The notes under the pieces are model-generated. The model searched no databases. It was not told the DNA's origin and saw nothing but the letters and a program-made list of their open reading frames with translations. The position numbers were made by a program, and so were the translations under genes. From Lysobacterales bacterium (GTDB lineage Bacteria; Pseudomonadota; Gammaproteobacteria; Xanthomonadales; Ahniellaceae): a DNA stretch of 64,000 nucleotides. This document shows, piece by piece, positions 48,201 to 54,455 of the stretch. Each line of letters opens with the position of its first letter. The first letter of the stretch is position 1. The stretch covers positions 45,462 to 109,461 of the forward strand of contig JADKHK010000011.1 in the NCBI GenBank assembly GCA_016721845.1. Direction: 5' to 3'.

Positions 48201-48265
48201 GTCGCTGGCTGTTGCTGGCGATGGTCGGTTTGCTGGCGGCATTCGCCATGCGGCAGCGGCAATAA
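42293..48265 (+). CDS. giant surface protein: beta-helix, nine Calx-beta repeats, choice-of-anchor U, IPTL-CTERM
   Basis: The 1990-residue exported protein starts at ATG 42293, chosen for GGGGAG upstream. Its signal peptide is centred on MRVLTMAVALSVFAMPLAAA. Residues about 35-760 form a right-handed beta-helix-like region (CTLFAAIQQANFNANRDRIQF; many NxIGxN turns). From about 44590 to 47730 there are nine Calx-beta-type repeats ending in ITDDDA-like calcium-binding loops. The last two are a tandem copy with a 354-base period. A choice-of-anchor-U-like domain (VFWKYGRTQANPTAHWYQYP, LTDGGAGDDDLLANGTI) follows. PQPIPTLGDYGRWLLLAMVGLL plus RQRQ is an IPTL-CTERM sorting tail. Likely an adhesin or matrix protein. 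A 942-residue antisense open frame is a by-product. Confidence 0.92.
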   Translation: MRANTMQRMRVLTMAVALSVFAMPLAAAVFEVNLNDATAIANHGTVQDFNLSDPDCDVDNNPAPPHNCTLFAAIQQANFNANRDRIQFLAGLDLITLSTGLPSIAHPVDIEGNVSGSNPLTAINAANNGLLSFDNAASLNGGSSVKNLKLMNASGTGIRLDGSPYILDNLWVGLNVAGTAAAGNSQNGIEIQNTVSKAPPILSNLDDLLSALGISSFGELFTAFGSNPAAFVTAATALLGTNNAIAITNSVISGNGDAGVRIAGGQDGMGNDVLTAGVILAGNHIGTNALGTNAVPNGTGTSGDGSGVLIELNAALNFVIANVIAANQGQGVNISTGEVDFPNVVGGNFIGLPNPVDVPNPLSLGPNTWGNYESGVFIGSRPSAGNASETAAVVAANFIGFNRCGTWSDADGLPPFSPDAEDGGIAVTGTDSDKTVLVGNLIGVAQFPPSGGSILDLGNLCTGINVAYGSNIIGGANILDANAIGANDGDGILLRTSNTNGNVVKGNRIGRDYLDTLTFPNDGYGIRLDNSGGNIVGFEPGDAPLFGPNIIAAPGASGIRLNGTNAFGNLLSRNRIYGVPANFIGIELDRDGFGGQDIPDPIDDDDNDVNPLDYANWGQNAPQICSTGDLGACAGATSPSFGGGNTNIQWTLFSFRNATFRIDFYSISDDDAKWLGEVANLTTDATTGVATSNGPCNAAGLCTSSFASANTSGTQIVMTATRIDPNIADIPPLEPVPPNPPGSDTDDGPINNTSEYSAPATIPDQIVFSSANYIVAESDGNATITLSRNGTGAASITLNLTEGTTQPADHDALSSTTLTWAADEAPDKVVTLPIVQDNIDEPNQSLSLDFVIDSSDNAVAGTPATAQVTITDDDASPLLTIAGTGAVEGDQLVYTVTRNGASEFTTSVDYAVTPDPGTEAGDIAAGVDPLSGTVSIAPGAGSATISVLAVDDAIHEPAEVVRTELSNPVNGMLNAIGGNFALASIAASDAPVVFNIDNQNLTETDANVPLVFTVTKVGLTEFASSVGYDAIAGTAVTPADYAAGVDPLSGTLNFAAGDTQRTISLTLVGDDVFEPAPDQTFNVQLSNASQASIGTGTGTATITDDDAAQTGEVRFTSVAFDVNETEASTNAVVVVERVNGSDGPASVDCIAAAGTATAGADFTAGSVGVSWNTGESGTRQCLIPIAGDLLDEDDETVTLSLGNVAGSVVGSPATATLTILDNDALPVVSIVAPIPTAEGNAPDITPFTFLVTLSAASGRNVTALATSTDGSATVADNDYQAVNQSLTFLPGETSKMVAASVIGDAADEGDQTFSVSLSNVVNATPQDTPETATATIVNDDAPPPAAGQLRFTAATFGVNESAGPAVVTVERVNGTAGAVMVDCVAGVGTATAADFTPATQTLNWGAGIGGTQNCSVAINNDLLDEDDETVLLALGNVQGGASLVSPSAATLTIADDDAMPIVSIADLSLPEGNGPGATPFAFLVTLSEPSGRAVSAQATTSDGSAVAGGDYASLSATVNFAPGDTSEMFTVSVVGDAVDEGADEAFDVTLSAPNNATLGANAVATGTIQNDDAVAPAGGTLQFSAATYSVGEAGVQATITVTRTGGSSGAVGVTYASSDGSATIAGNDYTAAGGTLSWLAGDVADKTFTVPINNDSTDEPDETVNLALSLPTGGAALGAPSTSVLTITDDDLPSVNGSLQFSAATYAVGESGVAATITVTRTGGSSGPVGVTYATTDGTATIAGSDYTATGGTLSWLSGDVADKTFTVPINNDAIDELDETVNLALSLPTGGASLGAPNTAVLTITDDDAPVSGVKIFSGPTQPGSGTQTIVFTGGGDPCGFDAGSALVAAPQPLPAGGYVFPHGVFASTISNCTTGATLSFTVTYPQALAAGTVFWKYGRTQANPTAHWYQYPAAIVGATATYTLTDGGAGDDDLLANGTIVDPSGPAFAQGFGVPATPQPIPTLGDYGRWLLLAMVGLLAAFAMRQRQ
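47027..47734 (+). repeat. tandem duplication of a Calx-beta unit
   Basis: Units at 47027-47380 and 47381-47734 have the same 354-base (118-codon) period and share long identical runs such as GGCGGCACACTGAGTTGGCT and GCGATGTCGCCGACAAGACG. They are much closer to each other than to the other seven repeats, so this is a recent in-frame duplication. Confidence 0.85.
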
Positions 48266-48339
48266 CGGTCAGCTTGCCGCGCCCCAAGCGGAGCGCGGCG
48301 GGCCGAGGCGGGTTCAAGCGCAATGACTGACCGTTATTG
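48260..48339. repeat. 13-bp perfect inverted repeat spanning the 3' end of the surface gene
   Basis: CAATAACGGTCAG (48260-48272, overlapping the TAA stop) is exactly complementary to CTGACCGTTATTG (48327-48339). The 54-base loop holds a further GC-rich pair (CCGCGC/GCGCGG). It may form a terminator-like hairpin or mark an element end. Confidence 0.6.
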
Positions 48340-48445
48340 GCCGAAGACACGCATCCGTGACTCTGCCGCGCATGCGCTCGCGGGGTTTGCTCCAGCGTCT
48401 CAACGCATACGCTTCGGGAGGATCCAGCGCGTTCATCAACCGCGC

Positions 48446-49027
48446 TCACTCGCGTGGCAAGTCCGCGGGCGTATCGACATCGCCGGGCGGGTGCGGCGCC
48501 GGATGATCGACAGGATCGCGTTCGTCGCGCAGCAGCGTGCGTGCGCCCTGGTCGCCGCGCAGGGTCGACAGCGCGGTGAAGACCGCGCGTGGGAATACCG
48601 CCGGGACGCCGCGTACGCCGTCGTAACGCGAAGCGACCATCCGGTTCGGGTGGGCGTCCGCCTGCGCCAGCAGCGCGTGCAGCCAGACCGCGTCGACGGC
48701 GTACTGGTCGGTCAACAGCACCAACAGGCGCTCGACCGCCGGGTCCGCGTCGACCTGCGCGACCACCGCACGAAGCGAGGCCGAGAGGCCGTCGCCGGCA
48801 GCGCCGACATCGACGCGCGCGATGGACGTGCCTTGGGTCGGAAGCAGCAGCGTCCGCCACAATGCATCGCCGTCCGCACCGAGCGCGACGACCACCCGCG
48901 GCGTCACCGCGCAGGCGGTGTCGAGCGCGCGTTGCAGCAGGGAGCGGCCCTGCCATGTCACCAGCGCCTTGGGTTGGCCCAGACGCGAGGAACGCCCGGC
49001 GGCGAGGATGGCGACCGCGGTGCTCAT
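48446..49027 (-). CDS. MobA-like nucleotidyltransferase, molybdenum cofactor cytidylyl/guanylyl type (MocA-like)
   Basis: The 193-residue protein has the NTP-transferase signature AILAAGRSSRLGQPKALVTWQG at residues 6-27 (read in two parts) and LVLLTDQYAVDA in the middle. SRYDGVRGVPAVFPR follows, typical of MocA, which loads CMP onto the molybdopterin cofactor of xanthine-dehydrogenase-type enzymes. Its ATG overlaps the xdhC stop by four bases, and the hydroxylase subunits lie upstream on the same strand. It therefore most likely modifies the cofactor for that enzyme. Confidence 0.88.
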   Translation of the reverse strand: MSTAVAILAAGRSSRLGQPKALVTWQGRSLLQRALDTACAVTPRVVVALGADGDALWRTLLLPTQGTSIARVDVGAAGDGLSASLRAVVAQVDADPAVERLLVLLTDQYAVDAVWLHALLAQADAHPNRMVASRYDGVRGVPAVFPRAVFTALSTLRGDQGARTLLRDERDPVDHPAPHPPGDVDTPADLPRE

Positions 49028-50025
49028 GCGTCCGCGTGCGTCGCGGAGGTCGCACGCGCTTCTGTCGATCGCGTTTCGGCTGCACGCGATTCTTCGGGAT
49101 GGCAGCGTTCGCGATAAGCCTGCATCGCTTCGGCGAGGATCGATACCGCGAGTTCCTGCGGGTCGCGCGCGCGCGGCAACAGCCCCAGCGGGCTGCGCAA
49201 GCGCGCCAGCGATGCGGCATCGACGCGGCGTGCTTCCAGACGTTCGAGGCGCAGCGCCTGCGTGCGCGGGCTACCCATCGCACCGACCAGGCAGGCGTCG
49301 CTGGCGAGCGCCCGCTGCAGAAACGGCAGTTCCCAGTCGTGATCGTGAAACAGGGTGATGGCCGCAGTCCAAGGATCGAATAGGCAAGCCTCGAGCGCGA
49401 GCGGTGGCAGGGCGTGCTGCGCCTGCAACACGTGCAGGCGCACGCCGAGCGCATCCAGCGGCGCCTGCAGGTCGCGCTCCGGGCTGAACGCGATCACCTG
49501 GATGTCCGCTGCCCGCGCCAGCCGGCACATCGCCAGCAGCGTGTCGCCGGCACCGGCCAGCATCAGCCGCAGTGCAGGCATGTGCTGGACGACGACCGCA
49601 TCCGTGACCGGCATCGCGTCGGGAACGCATTTCGGTGGTGATGCGGGATCGCGCCAGTGCAGCGCGAAAGCTTCGCGGCGCGTGATTGCCTGCGCGATCG
49701 CCTCGACGGTCGCGGCCGGCACTGCGCCGTCGAACTGCAGGTCCAGGCCGCTGCCGCAGGGCAGCACGATGTCGACGTAAGGCGAGTCTTCGCCGTAACG
49801 CACGCGCCGGCTGCTGCCGTCGGTCAGCGCGCGTCGCGCGTCCTCGATCACCGACCGGTCGAGGCAGCCGCCGGAGAATGATCCGGCGATCTCGCCGCCT
49901 TCGGTCACTGCCATCTGCGCGCCGATGCGGCGCGGGGCCGCGCCGTGAATGCCGACGAGAGTGACCAGCGCGCAGCCTTCGTTCCGCCGCGCGCTGGCGA
50001 TCAACAGCTCAAGTGCACGCGGCAT
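49024..50025 (-). CDS. XdhC-family molybdenum hydroxylase maturation factor
   Basis: The 333-residue protein carries both XdhC domains. The N-terminal XdhC/CoxI block reads ALVTLVGIHGAAPRRIGAQMAV and GSFSGGCLDRSVIEDA. The C-terminal Rossmann block reads LMLAGAGDTLLAMCRLARAADIQV and LVGAMGSPRTQALRLERLEA. XdhC binds the sulfurated cofactor and inserts it into xanthine-dehydrogenase-family enzymes. It follows the large hydroxylase subunit after 12 bases and overlaps the MocA-like gene. The charged C-terminal tail (about 30 residues) is not conserved. Confidence 0.92.
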   Translation of the reverse strand: MPRALELLIASARRNEGCALVTLVGIHGAAPRRIGAQMAVTEGGEIAGSFSGGCLDRSVIEDARRALTDGSSRRVRYGEDSPYVDIVLPCGSGLDLQFDGAVPAATVEAIAQAITRREAFALHWRDPASPPKCVPDAMPVTDAVVVQHMPALRLMLAGAGDTLLAMCRLARAADIQVIAFSPERDLQAPLDALGVRLHVLQAQHALPPLALEACLFDPWTAAITLFHDHDWELPFLQRALASDACLVGAMGSPRTQALRLERLEARRVDAASLARLRSPLGLLPRARDPQELAVSILAEAMQAYRERCHPEESRAAETRSTEARATSATHADA

Positions 50026-50037
50026 CGCGCACCGCAG

Positions 50038-52260
50038 TCATGCCTGACGGAACGGCAGATCGCGCACGCGTTTGCCGGTGGCCTGGAAGATCGCATTGGC
50101 GACCGCGGGGCCGATCGGCGGCACCGCGCATTCGCCGATGCCGGTCGGCGAGACGGTCGACGGCAGCATGTGCACTTCGACCGACGGCATCGCATCGATC
50201 CGCAGCACCCGGTAGGCGTCGTAGTTGCGCGCGGTCGGTGCGCCGTTGTCCAGCACGATGGCTTCGCCCAGCATCGCGCTCAGCCCGAAACCGGTGCCGC
50301 CTTCGAGCTGCGCGCGCACCACGTCGGGATTGATCGCGGTGCCGCAGTCGGAGGCCACCACGCAGCGTTCGACCCGGATGCCGCCGTCGGCGGTCTTCGA
50401 GACTTCGGCGACGGTGGCGACGTAGCTGCCGAACGACTGATGCACGGCCACGCCGCGGAAGCGGCCGGCCGCGACCGGTTGCGACCAGCCCGCCTTCTCG
50501 GCGGCCAGCGACAGCACCGCGCGTTCGCGCGCGTCGGCCGGCAGCAGCGCCAGCCGCAGCGCGACCGGGTCCTGCGCGGTCGCGGTCGCGATCTCGTCGA
50601 GCATGGTCTGCATCACGTACGCGGTGTGGGTGTGGCCGACCGACCGCCACCACAGCACCGGTACCGGTGACACCGGATGGGTGACGCGCACGTCGATGTC
50701 GGGCAGCGCGTAAGGCGTATCGGCGACGCCTTCGGTCGAGGTCGGATCGATGCCGTCCTTCAGCATCATCGCTTCGAACGGCGTGCCGGCCATGATCGAC
50801 TGGCCGACGATGTGATGTTCCCAGCCGCTGAGTTTGCCGTCGGCGTCGAGGCCGACGCGCACACGGTGCAGGTGCAGCGGACGATAACGGCCGCCGCCCA
50901 TGTCGGCCTCGCGGGTCCACTGCAGTTTGATCGGGGCGCGGAATGCCAGCGCTTTGGCAATCTCGGTGACTTCGACGAACACGTCGCAGTCGGCCACCGC
51001 GCGTCGACCGAAGCCGCCGCCGGTCTTCATCACGTGCAGGTCGACCTGCTCGGGTTTGACTCCGGCGATCTGTGCGCAGGCGGCCTGCACCGCGTCGGGC
51101 ATCTGCAGCCCGCCGTGGACGTGCAGGCGCTCGCCGTCCTTGTGGACGACGGCGTTGAGCGGTTCCAGCGCGGCATGGGCGAGATAGGGAAAGCGGTAGG
51201 TCGCTTCGAGCGTTTTCGCAGCCTTGCCCAGCGCAGCTTTGGCGTCGCCGCGCTGCAGCGCGACCTTGCCGTCCTGCTTCGACAGGGCGGCGTACTCGGT
51301 GAATAGAGTGTCCGACGAACGCGTCTCCGCGCCGCTGTCGTCCCAAGTCACCTGCAGTGCTTCGCGGCCCTTGATCGCGGCCCAGGTGTTGTTCGCCACC
51401 ACCGCCACGCCGCGCGAGATCTGGACCACGTCGACCACGCCCGGCACCGCTTTGGCCGCGGTGGCGTCGAACGAGGCGACCTTGCCGCCGAAGCGCGGGC
51501 TGTGCGCCACGGTGGCGACCAGCATGCCCGGCAATCGGATGTCGATGGTGTAGGCCTGGGTGCCGTCGGACTTGGCGCGTGCGTCGATGCGCGCAGTCTC
51601 GTCCTTGCCGATCAGCGTCCACGCCTTCGCGTCCTTCAACGCCACGTCGCCGGGCACCGGCAGCGGCGCGGCGGCGGCGATCAGGCTGGCGTAAGGCGCA
51701 CGGCGGCCGTCGGCGTGCACGACGTCGCCGTTCGCGGTCGTGAGTTCACCGATGTCGACCTTCCACTGCTTCGCGGCTGCCTGCTTCAGTAGCTCGCGCG
51801 CGGCGGCGCCGGCCTTGCGGTAGCGCTCCCACGACGAAGGCATGCTGCTGGAGCCGCCGGTGAGCTGGAAAGCGCCGCCCATCGCGAGGTTGCCGTACCA
51901 CGTCGGATTGCCGGCGCGGCCTTCGACCAGCACCCGGTCCAGCGCCACGTCGAGTTCTTCGGCGACCAGCGTCGCCAGGCCGTGGTACGAATTCTGGCCC
52001 ATGTCGAACTGGCTGGAGTACACGGTGACGAAGCCGTCGGCCGCGATCGCGATGTAGGCCTCGAATGGCGAATCCGCCGCGGGCTTGACCGCGGCGCCGG
52101 CGGCCGGCGCATCGCCGTTGTCGGCGTCGTCGGCGTCCATGCGGCAGCCGACCATCAGCGCCGATCCGATCAGGCTCGCGCCGAGGACGAACTGGCGACG
52201 GGACAGCGTGGGTGTCGCGATGGCGGTGGCCAAGGCGGAGAGTTTGCGACCGTTGAACAT
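50038..52260 (-). CDS. molybdopterin-binding subunit of an IorB-type aldehyde/isoquinoline oxidoreductase
   Basis: Periplasmic molybdenum hydroxylase large subunit, 740 residues. The N-terminus has a Tat motif (SRRQFVLGASLIG) followed by a lipobox-like ALMVGC, so a lipidated Tat substrate is possible. Family blocks include SQFDMGQNSYHGLATLVAEEL, GNPTWYGNLAMGGAFQLTGGS, MKTGGGFGRRAVADCDVF and GGTGFGLSAMLGEAIVLDNG, with GIGECAVPPIGPAVANAIF close to the end carrying the catalytic-type E. It lies 12 bases after the 2Fe-2S subunit gene. The substrate (aldehyde or N-heterocycle) cannot be told from sequence. Confidence 0.92.
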   Translation of the reverse strand: MFNGRKLSALATAIATPTLSRRQFVLGASLIGSALMVGCRMDADDADNGDAPAAGAAVKPAADSPFEAYIAIAADGFVTVYSSQFDMGQNSYHGLATLVAEELDVALDRVLVEGRAGNPTWYGNLAMGGAFQLTGGSSSMPSSWERYRKAGAAARELLKQAAAKQWKVDIGELTTANGDVVHADGRRAPYASLIAAAAPLPVPGDVALKDAKAWTLIGKDETARIDARAKSDGTQAYTIDIRLPGMLVATVAHSPRFGGKVASFDATAAKAVPGVVDVVQISRGVAVVANNTWAAIKGREALQVTWDDSGAETRSSDTLFTEYAALSKQDGKVALQRGDAKAALGKAAKTLEATYRFPYLAHAALEPLNAVVHKDGERLHVHGGLQMPDAVQAACAQIAGVKPEQVDLHVMKTGGGFGRRAVADCDVFVEVTEIAKALAFRAPIKLQWTREADMGGGRYRPLHLHRVRVGLDADGKLSGWEHHIVGQSIMAGTPFEAMMLKDGIDPTSTEGVADTPYALPDIDVRVTHPVSPVPVLWWRSVGHTHTAYVMQTMLDEIATATAQDPVALRLALLPADARERAVLSLAAEKAGWSQPVAAGRFRGVAVHQSFGSYVATVAEVSKTADGGIRVERCVVASDCGTAINPDVVRAQLEGGTGFGLSAMLGEAIVLDNGAPTARNYDAYRVLRIDAMPSVEVHMLPSTVSPTGIGECAVPPIGPAVANAIFQATGKRVRDLPFRQA

Positions 52261-52272
52261 GATCTGTGCTCC

Positions 52273-52737
52273 TCAGGCGAGCGTCGCGGCCGCAGCTTTG
52301 ATCGCTGCGCGGATGCGCTGATAGGTAGCGCAGCGGCAGAGATTGCCGGCCAGCGCCGCATCGATATCGTCGTCGCCGGGATTGCGGTTGCGTTCCAGCA
52401 GCGCGACCGCGGCCATGATCTGTCCGCTCTGGCAGTAGCCGCACTGCGCCACCGCACCGGCGACCCACGCGTCCTGCACCGCCTTGGCGACCGGCCCGGT
52501 GGCGGCCGCGCCTTCGATCGTGGTGATCGGTTGGCCGACCAGCGCGCTCGCGGGCGTCACGCAACTGCGGATCGGCTGGCCGGCGACATGCACCGTGCAG
52601 GCGCCGCACTGGGCCATGCCGCAGCCGTATTTGGTGCCGGTCAGCCCGGCGATATCGCGCAACACCCACAGCAAAGGCATGTCGTCGGGGGCATCCACCG
52701 GCACTGCCTTGCCGTTGATCGTCAGTTCGAACGCCAT
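52273..52737 (-). CDS. 2Fe-2S subunit of the molybdenum hydroxylase (IorA-type)
   Basis: The 154-residue electron-transfer subunit starts at ATG 52737 (MAFELTINGKAVPVD); the open frame runs further upstream without support. Two 2Fe-2S clusters are marked: plant-type CGMAQCGACTVHVAG plus C near RSCVTPA, then CGYCQSGQIMAA and LCRCATYQRI. It leads the operon 2Fe-2S, large subunit, XdhC, MocA-like. The small subunit has no Tat signal and would be carried out with the large one. Confidence 0.94.
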   Translation of the reverse strand: MAFELTINGKAVPVDAPDDMPLLWVLRDIAGLTGTKYGCGMAQCGACTVHVAGQPIRSCVTPASALVGQPITTIEGAAATGPVAKAVQDAWVAGAVAQCGYCQSGQIMAAVALLERNRNPGDDDIDAALAGNLCRCATYQRIRAAIKAAAATLA

Positions 52738-53004
52738 GTCGCGCTCCTGGTACGGGTCTGAAGAGAGGGGCGGAGAGAACAATAGATCCCGCACTCACCG
52801 GGCACTGCCTGTGGCGCTGTCCCGGGTGTGCCGCCGAGAGGACGGCATGTCCATCGTGACAAGCCGGGCCGGAGCGACACTAGTCCAATTTCCGGAGCCG
52901 TTCCAGTGCGGGAACGGCACGAGTTTTTGCGTTCGCGGGCAGTCAACGGCGCCCACGAAAATGGGCGCGACCGAAGCCGCACCGGCTTCCATCCGTCAAC
53001 GCGT
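52738..53004. promoter_or_regulatory. upstream region of the molybdenum hydroxylase operon
   Basis: 267 bases upstream of the 2Fe-2S gene (minus strand), up to the stop of the beta-helix protein gene. The operon promoter must lie here. I see no clear operator or regulator-binding palindrome. Confidence 0.35.
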
Positions 53005-54396
53005 CTACGTGCTCTCGAAGCCGTTGGAAAAGACGGCGTCGATCACCTTCTCCACGGCACCGAGATCGCAGATCTTGCTGCCGTTGCCGTCTCCATCCGC
53101 CGGCCGGGTGACGCCGCGCTGGTCGGTGGTCGCGCAGGTGCTGTTCTGCCCGACATCGATCGCCGGCGAACTGCTCAACAGGGCCCGAGTCAGGGTCGGT
53201 CCGCCGTTGTCCTGCAAGGGGCCGAGTTTGGGGTCGACACCGATGAGGTTGCCGTTGGTGCCAACGGGGAGATTGGGCAGGCTGCCGCCTTCGATCAGGC
53301 TGTAGGAGACCGTCGCCACATTGGCCTTGAACTCGTTCCATTGGCTCGGGGTTGCGGCGACATTGTCGGCCACCACGCTGTTGCGCAGGATGAGGGTGCC
53401 ATTGTTCGTGGTCACCGCATCGCCGACCAGATGAAGCCCGCCGCCTACATTCGCAGAATTGTTGCTGATCGTGCTGTTGATCACGATGGCGTCGCCATAC
53501 ATGCCAATTCCGCCGCCTTCGTTCTCCGCCGAATTGTCGCTGACGGTGCAGTTGGTCAGGGTGACGTCGCCTTGCGCCCAAAACCCGCCGCCGACGCTGC
53601 TGGTCGAATTGCCGCTGACGGTGCTTTGGGTCAGCGTGGCGACGCCAATCAGGAAGAAACCGCCGGCGTCCAACGCTGCATTGTCACTGATCGTGCTGCG
53701 CGTCAGGGTGGCGTCTTGGGCGTAAAACCCACCGCCAGATCCGGCCACATTGCCGTGGAGGGTGCTGTTGATCAACGTGAGCTTTCCCACCGAATAGATC
53801 CCACCACCGTCGCCGTCCGTCTGGCTGTTCTGCACCACGACGCCGTCCAGAATGAGATGCGTGTCCTCGCCACCGGCATAGATCGCGCCGCCATTGGTGG
53901 CGTTGAATCCGTTCTGCAGCGTCAATCCGGTAATCGTGACCAGCGGAGCGGACCCCAGAACATTAAAGATGCGTGATTCGCCCTGAGCGTCACTGGGGTC
54001 GGAGTTCGCATCCAGCGTGATCACGCCGGCCCCCGGGCCGTTGATGGTCATGCTCCAGAGCACCGAGATCGTCCCGCGACTCAAGATGATCGTGCCGGTC
54101 AGGCCGGGCATGAAATCGACCTGGTCGCCGATTTGGGACGACACGACGGCCTCGCGCAGGGTGCAATTACTATCGCATCCGTCGAGCGGGGTGTCGGCGA
54201 GACTGGTGACCGTCCTCGTCGTGGCGTGGGTCGCGCCAGGCACGAGCACCAAGCCCAAGCCCGCGACCGCGCTCAGTGCGACGCCAAGCGCGCGCACGAC
54301 CAGTACGCCGTTGATCTCGCGGATCAAAACATCGAGTGCACGGAGAAAGGACGCTGGCGTGCTTCCGGCCGGATGATCGGACAGGTCAACGGGCAT
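53005..54396 (-). CDS. secreted beta-helix protein, CSLREAI/choice-of-anchor Q type, C-terminal FSNGFE
   Basis: The 463-residue product starts at ATG 54396 (MPVDLSDHPAGS). The open frame to 54912 overlaps the glycosyltransferase gene and is not used. The hydrophobic export segment is VVRALGVALSAVAGLGLVLV, about 50 residues in, so the signal peptide has a long n-region. DGCDSNCTLREAV is the CSLREAI-type block. About ten right-handed beta-helix turns follow (repeating STISNNS/GGGFYA patterns). The choice-of-anchor-Q-like end includes LIGVDPKLGPLQDNGGPT and CATTDQRGVTRPADGDGNG. It ends VFSNGFEST. Surface or secreted. Confidence 0.85.
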   Translation of the reverse strand: MPVDLSDHPAGSTPASFLRALDVLIREINGVLVVRALGVALSAVAGLGLVLVPGATHATTRTVTSLADTPLDGCDSNCTLREAVVSSQIGDQVDFMPGLTGTIILSRGTISVLWSMTINGPGAGVITLDANSDPSDAQGESRIFNVLGSAPLVTITGLTLQNGFNATNGGAIYAGGEDTHLILDGVVVQNSQTDGDGGGIYSVGKLTLINSTLHGNVAGSGGGFYAQDATLTRSTISDNAALDAGGFFLIGVATLTQSTVSGNSTSSVGGGFWAQGDVTLTNCTVSDNSAENEGGGIGMYGDAIVINSTISNNSANVGGGLHLVGDAVTTNNGTLILRNSVVADNVAATPSQWNEFKANVATVSYSLIEGGSLPNLPVGTNGNLIGVDPKLGPLQDNGGPTLTRALLSSSPAIDVGQNSTCATTDQRGVTRPADGDGNGSKICDLGAVEKVIDAVFSNGFEST

Positions 54397-54455
54397 GCAC
54401 ACTCCTGGCTGTCGCTTGAAGGTCCGCCAGCTGCCAGTGTACTGCCCGCGATGAA

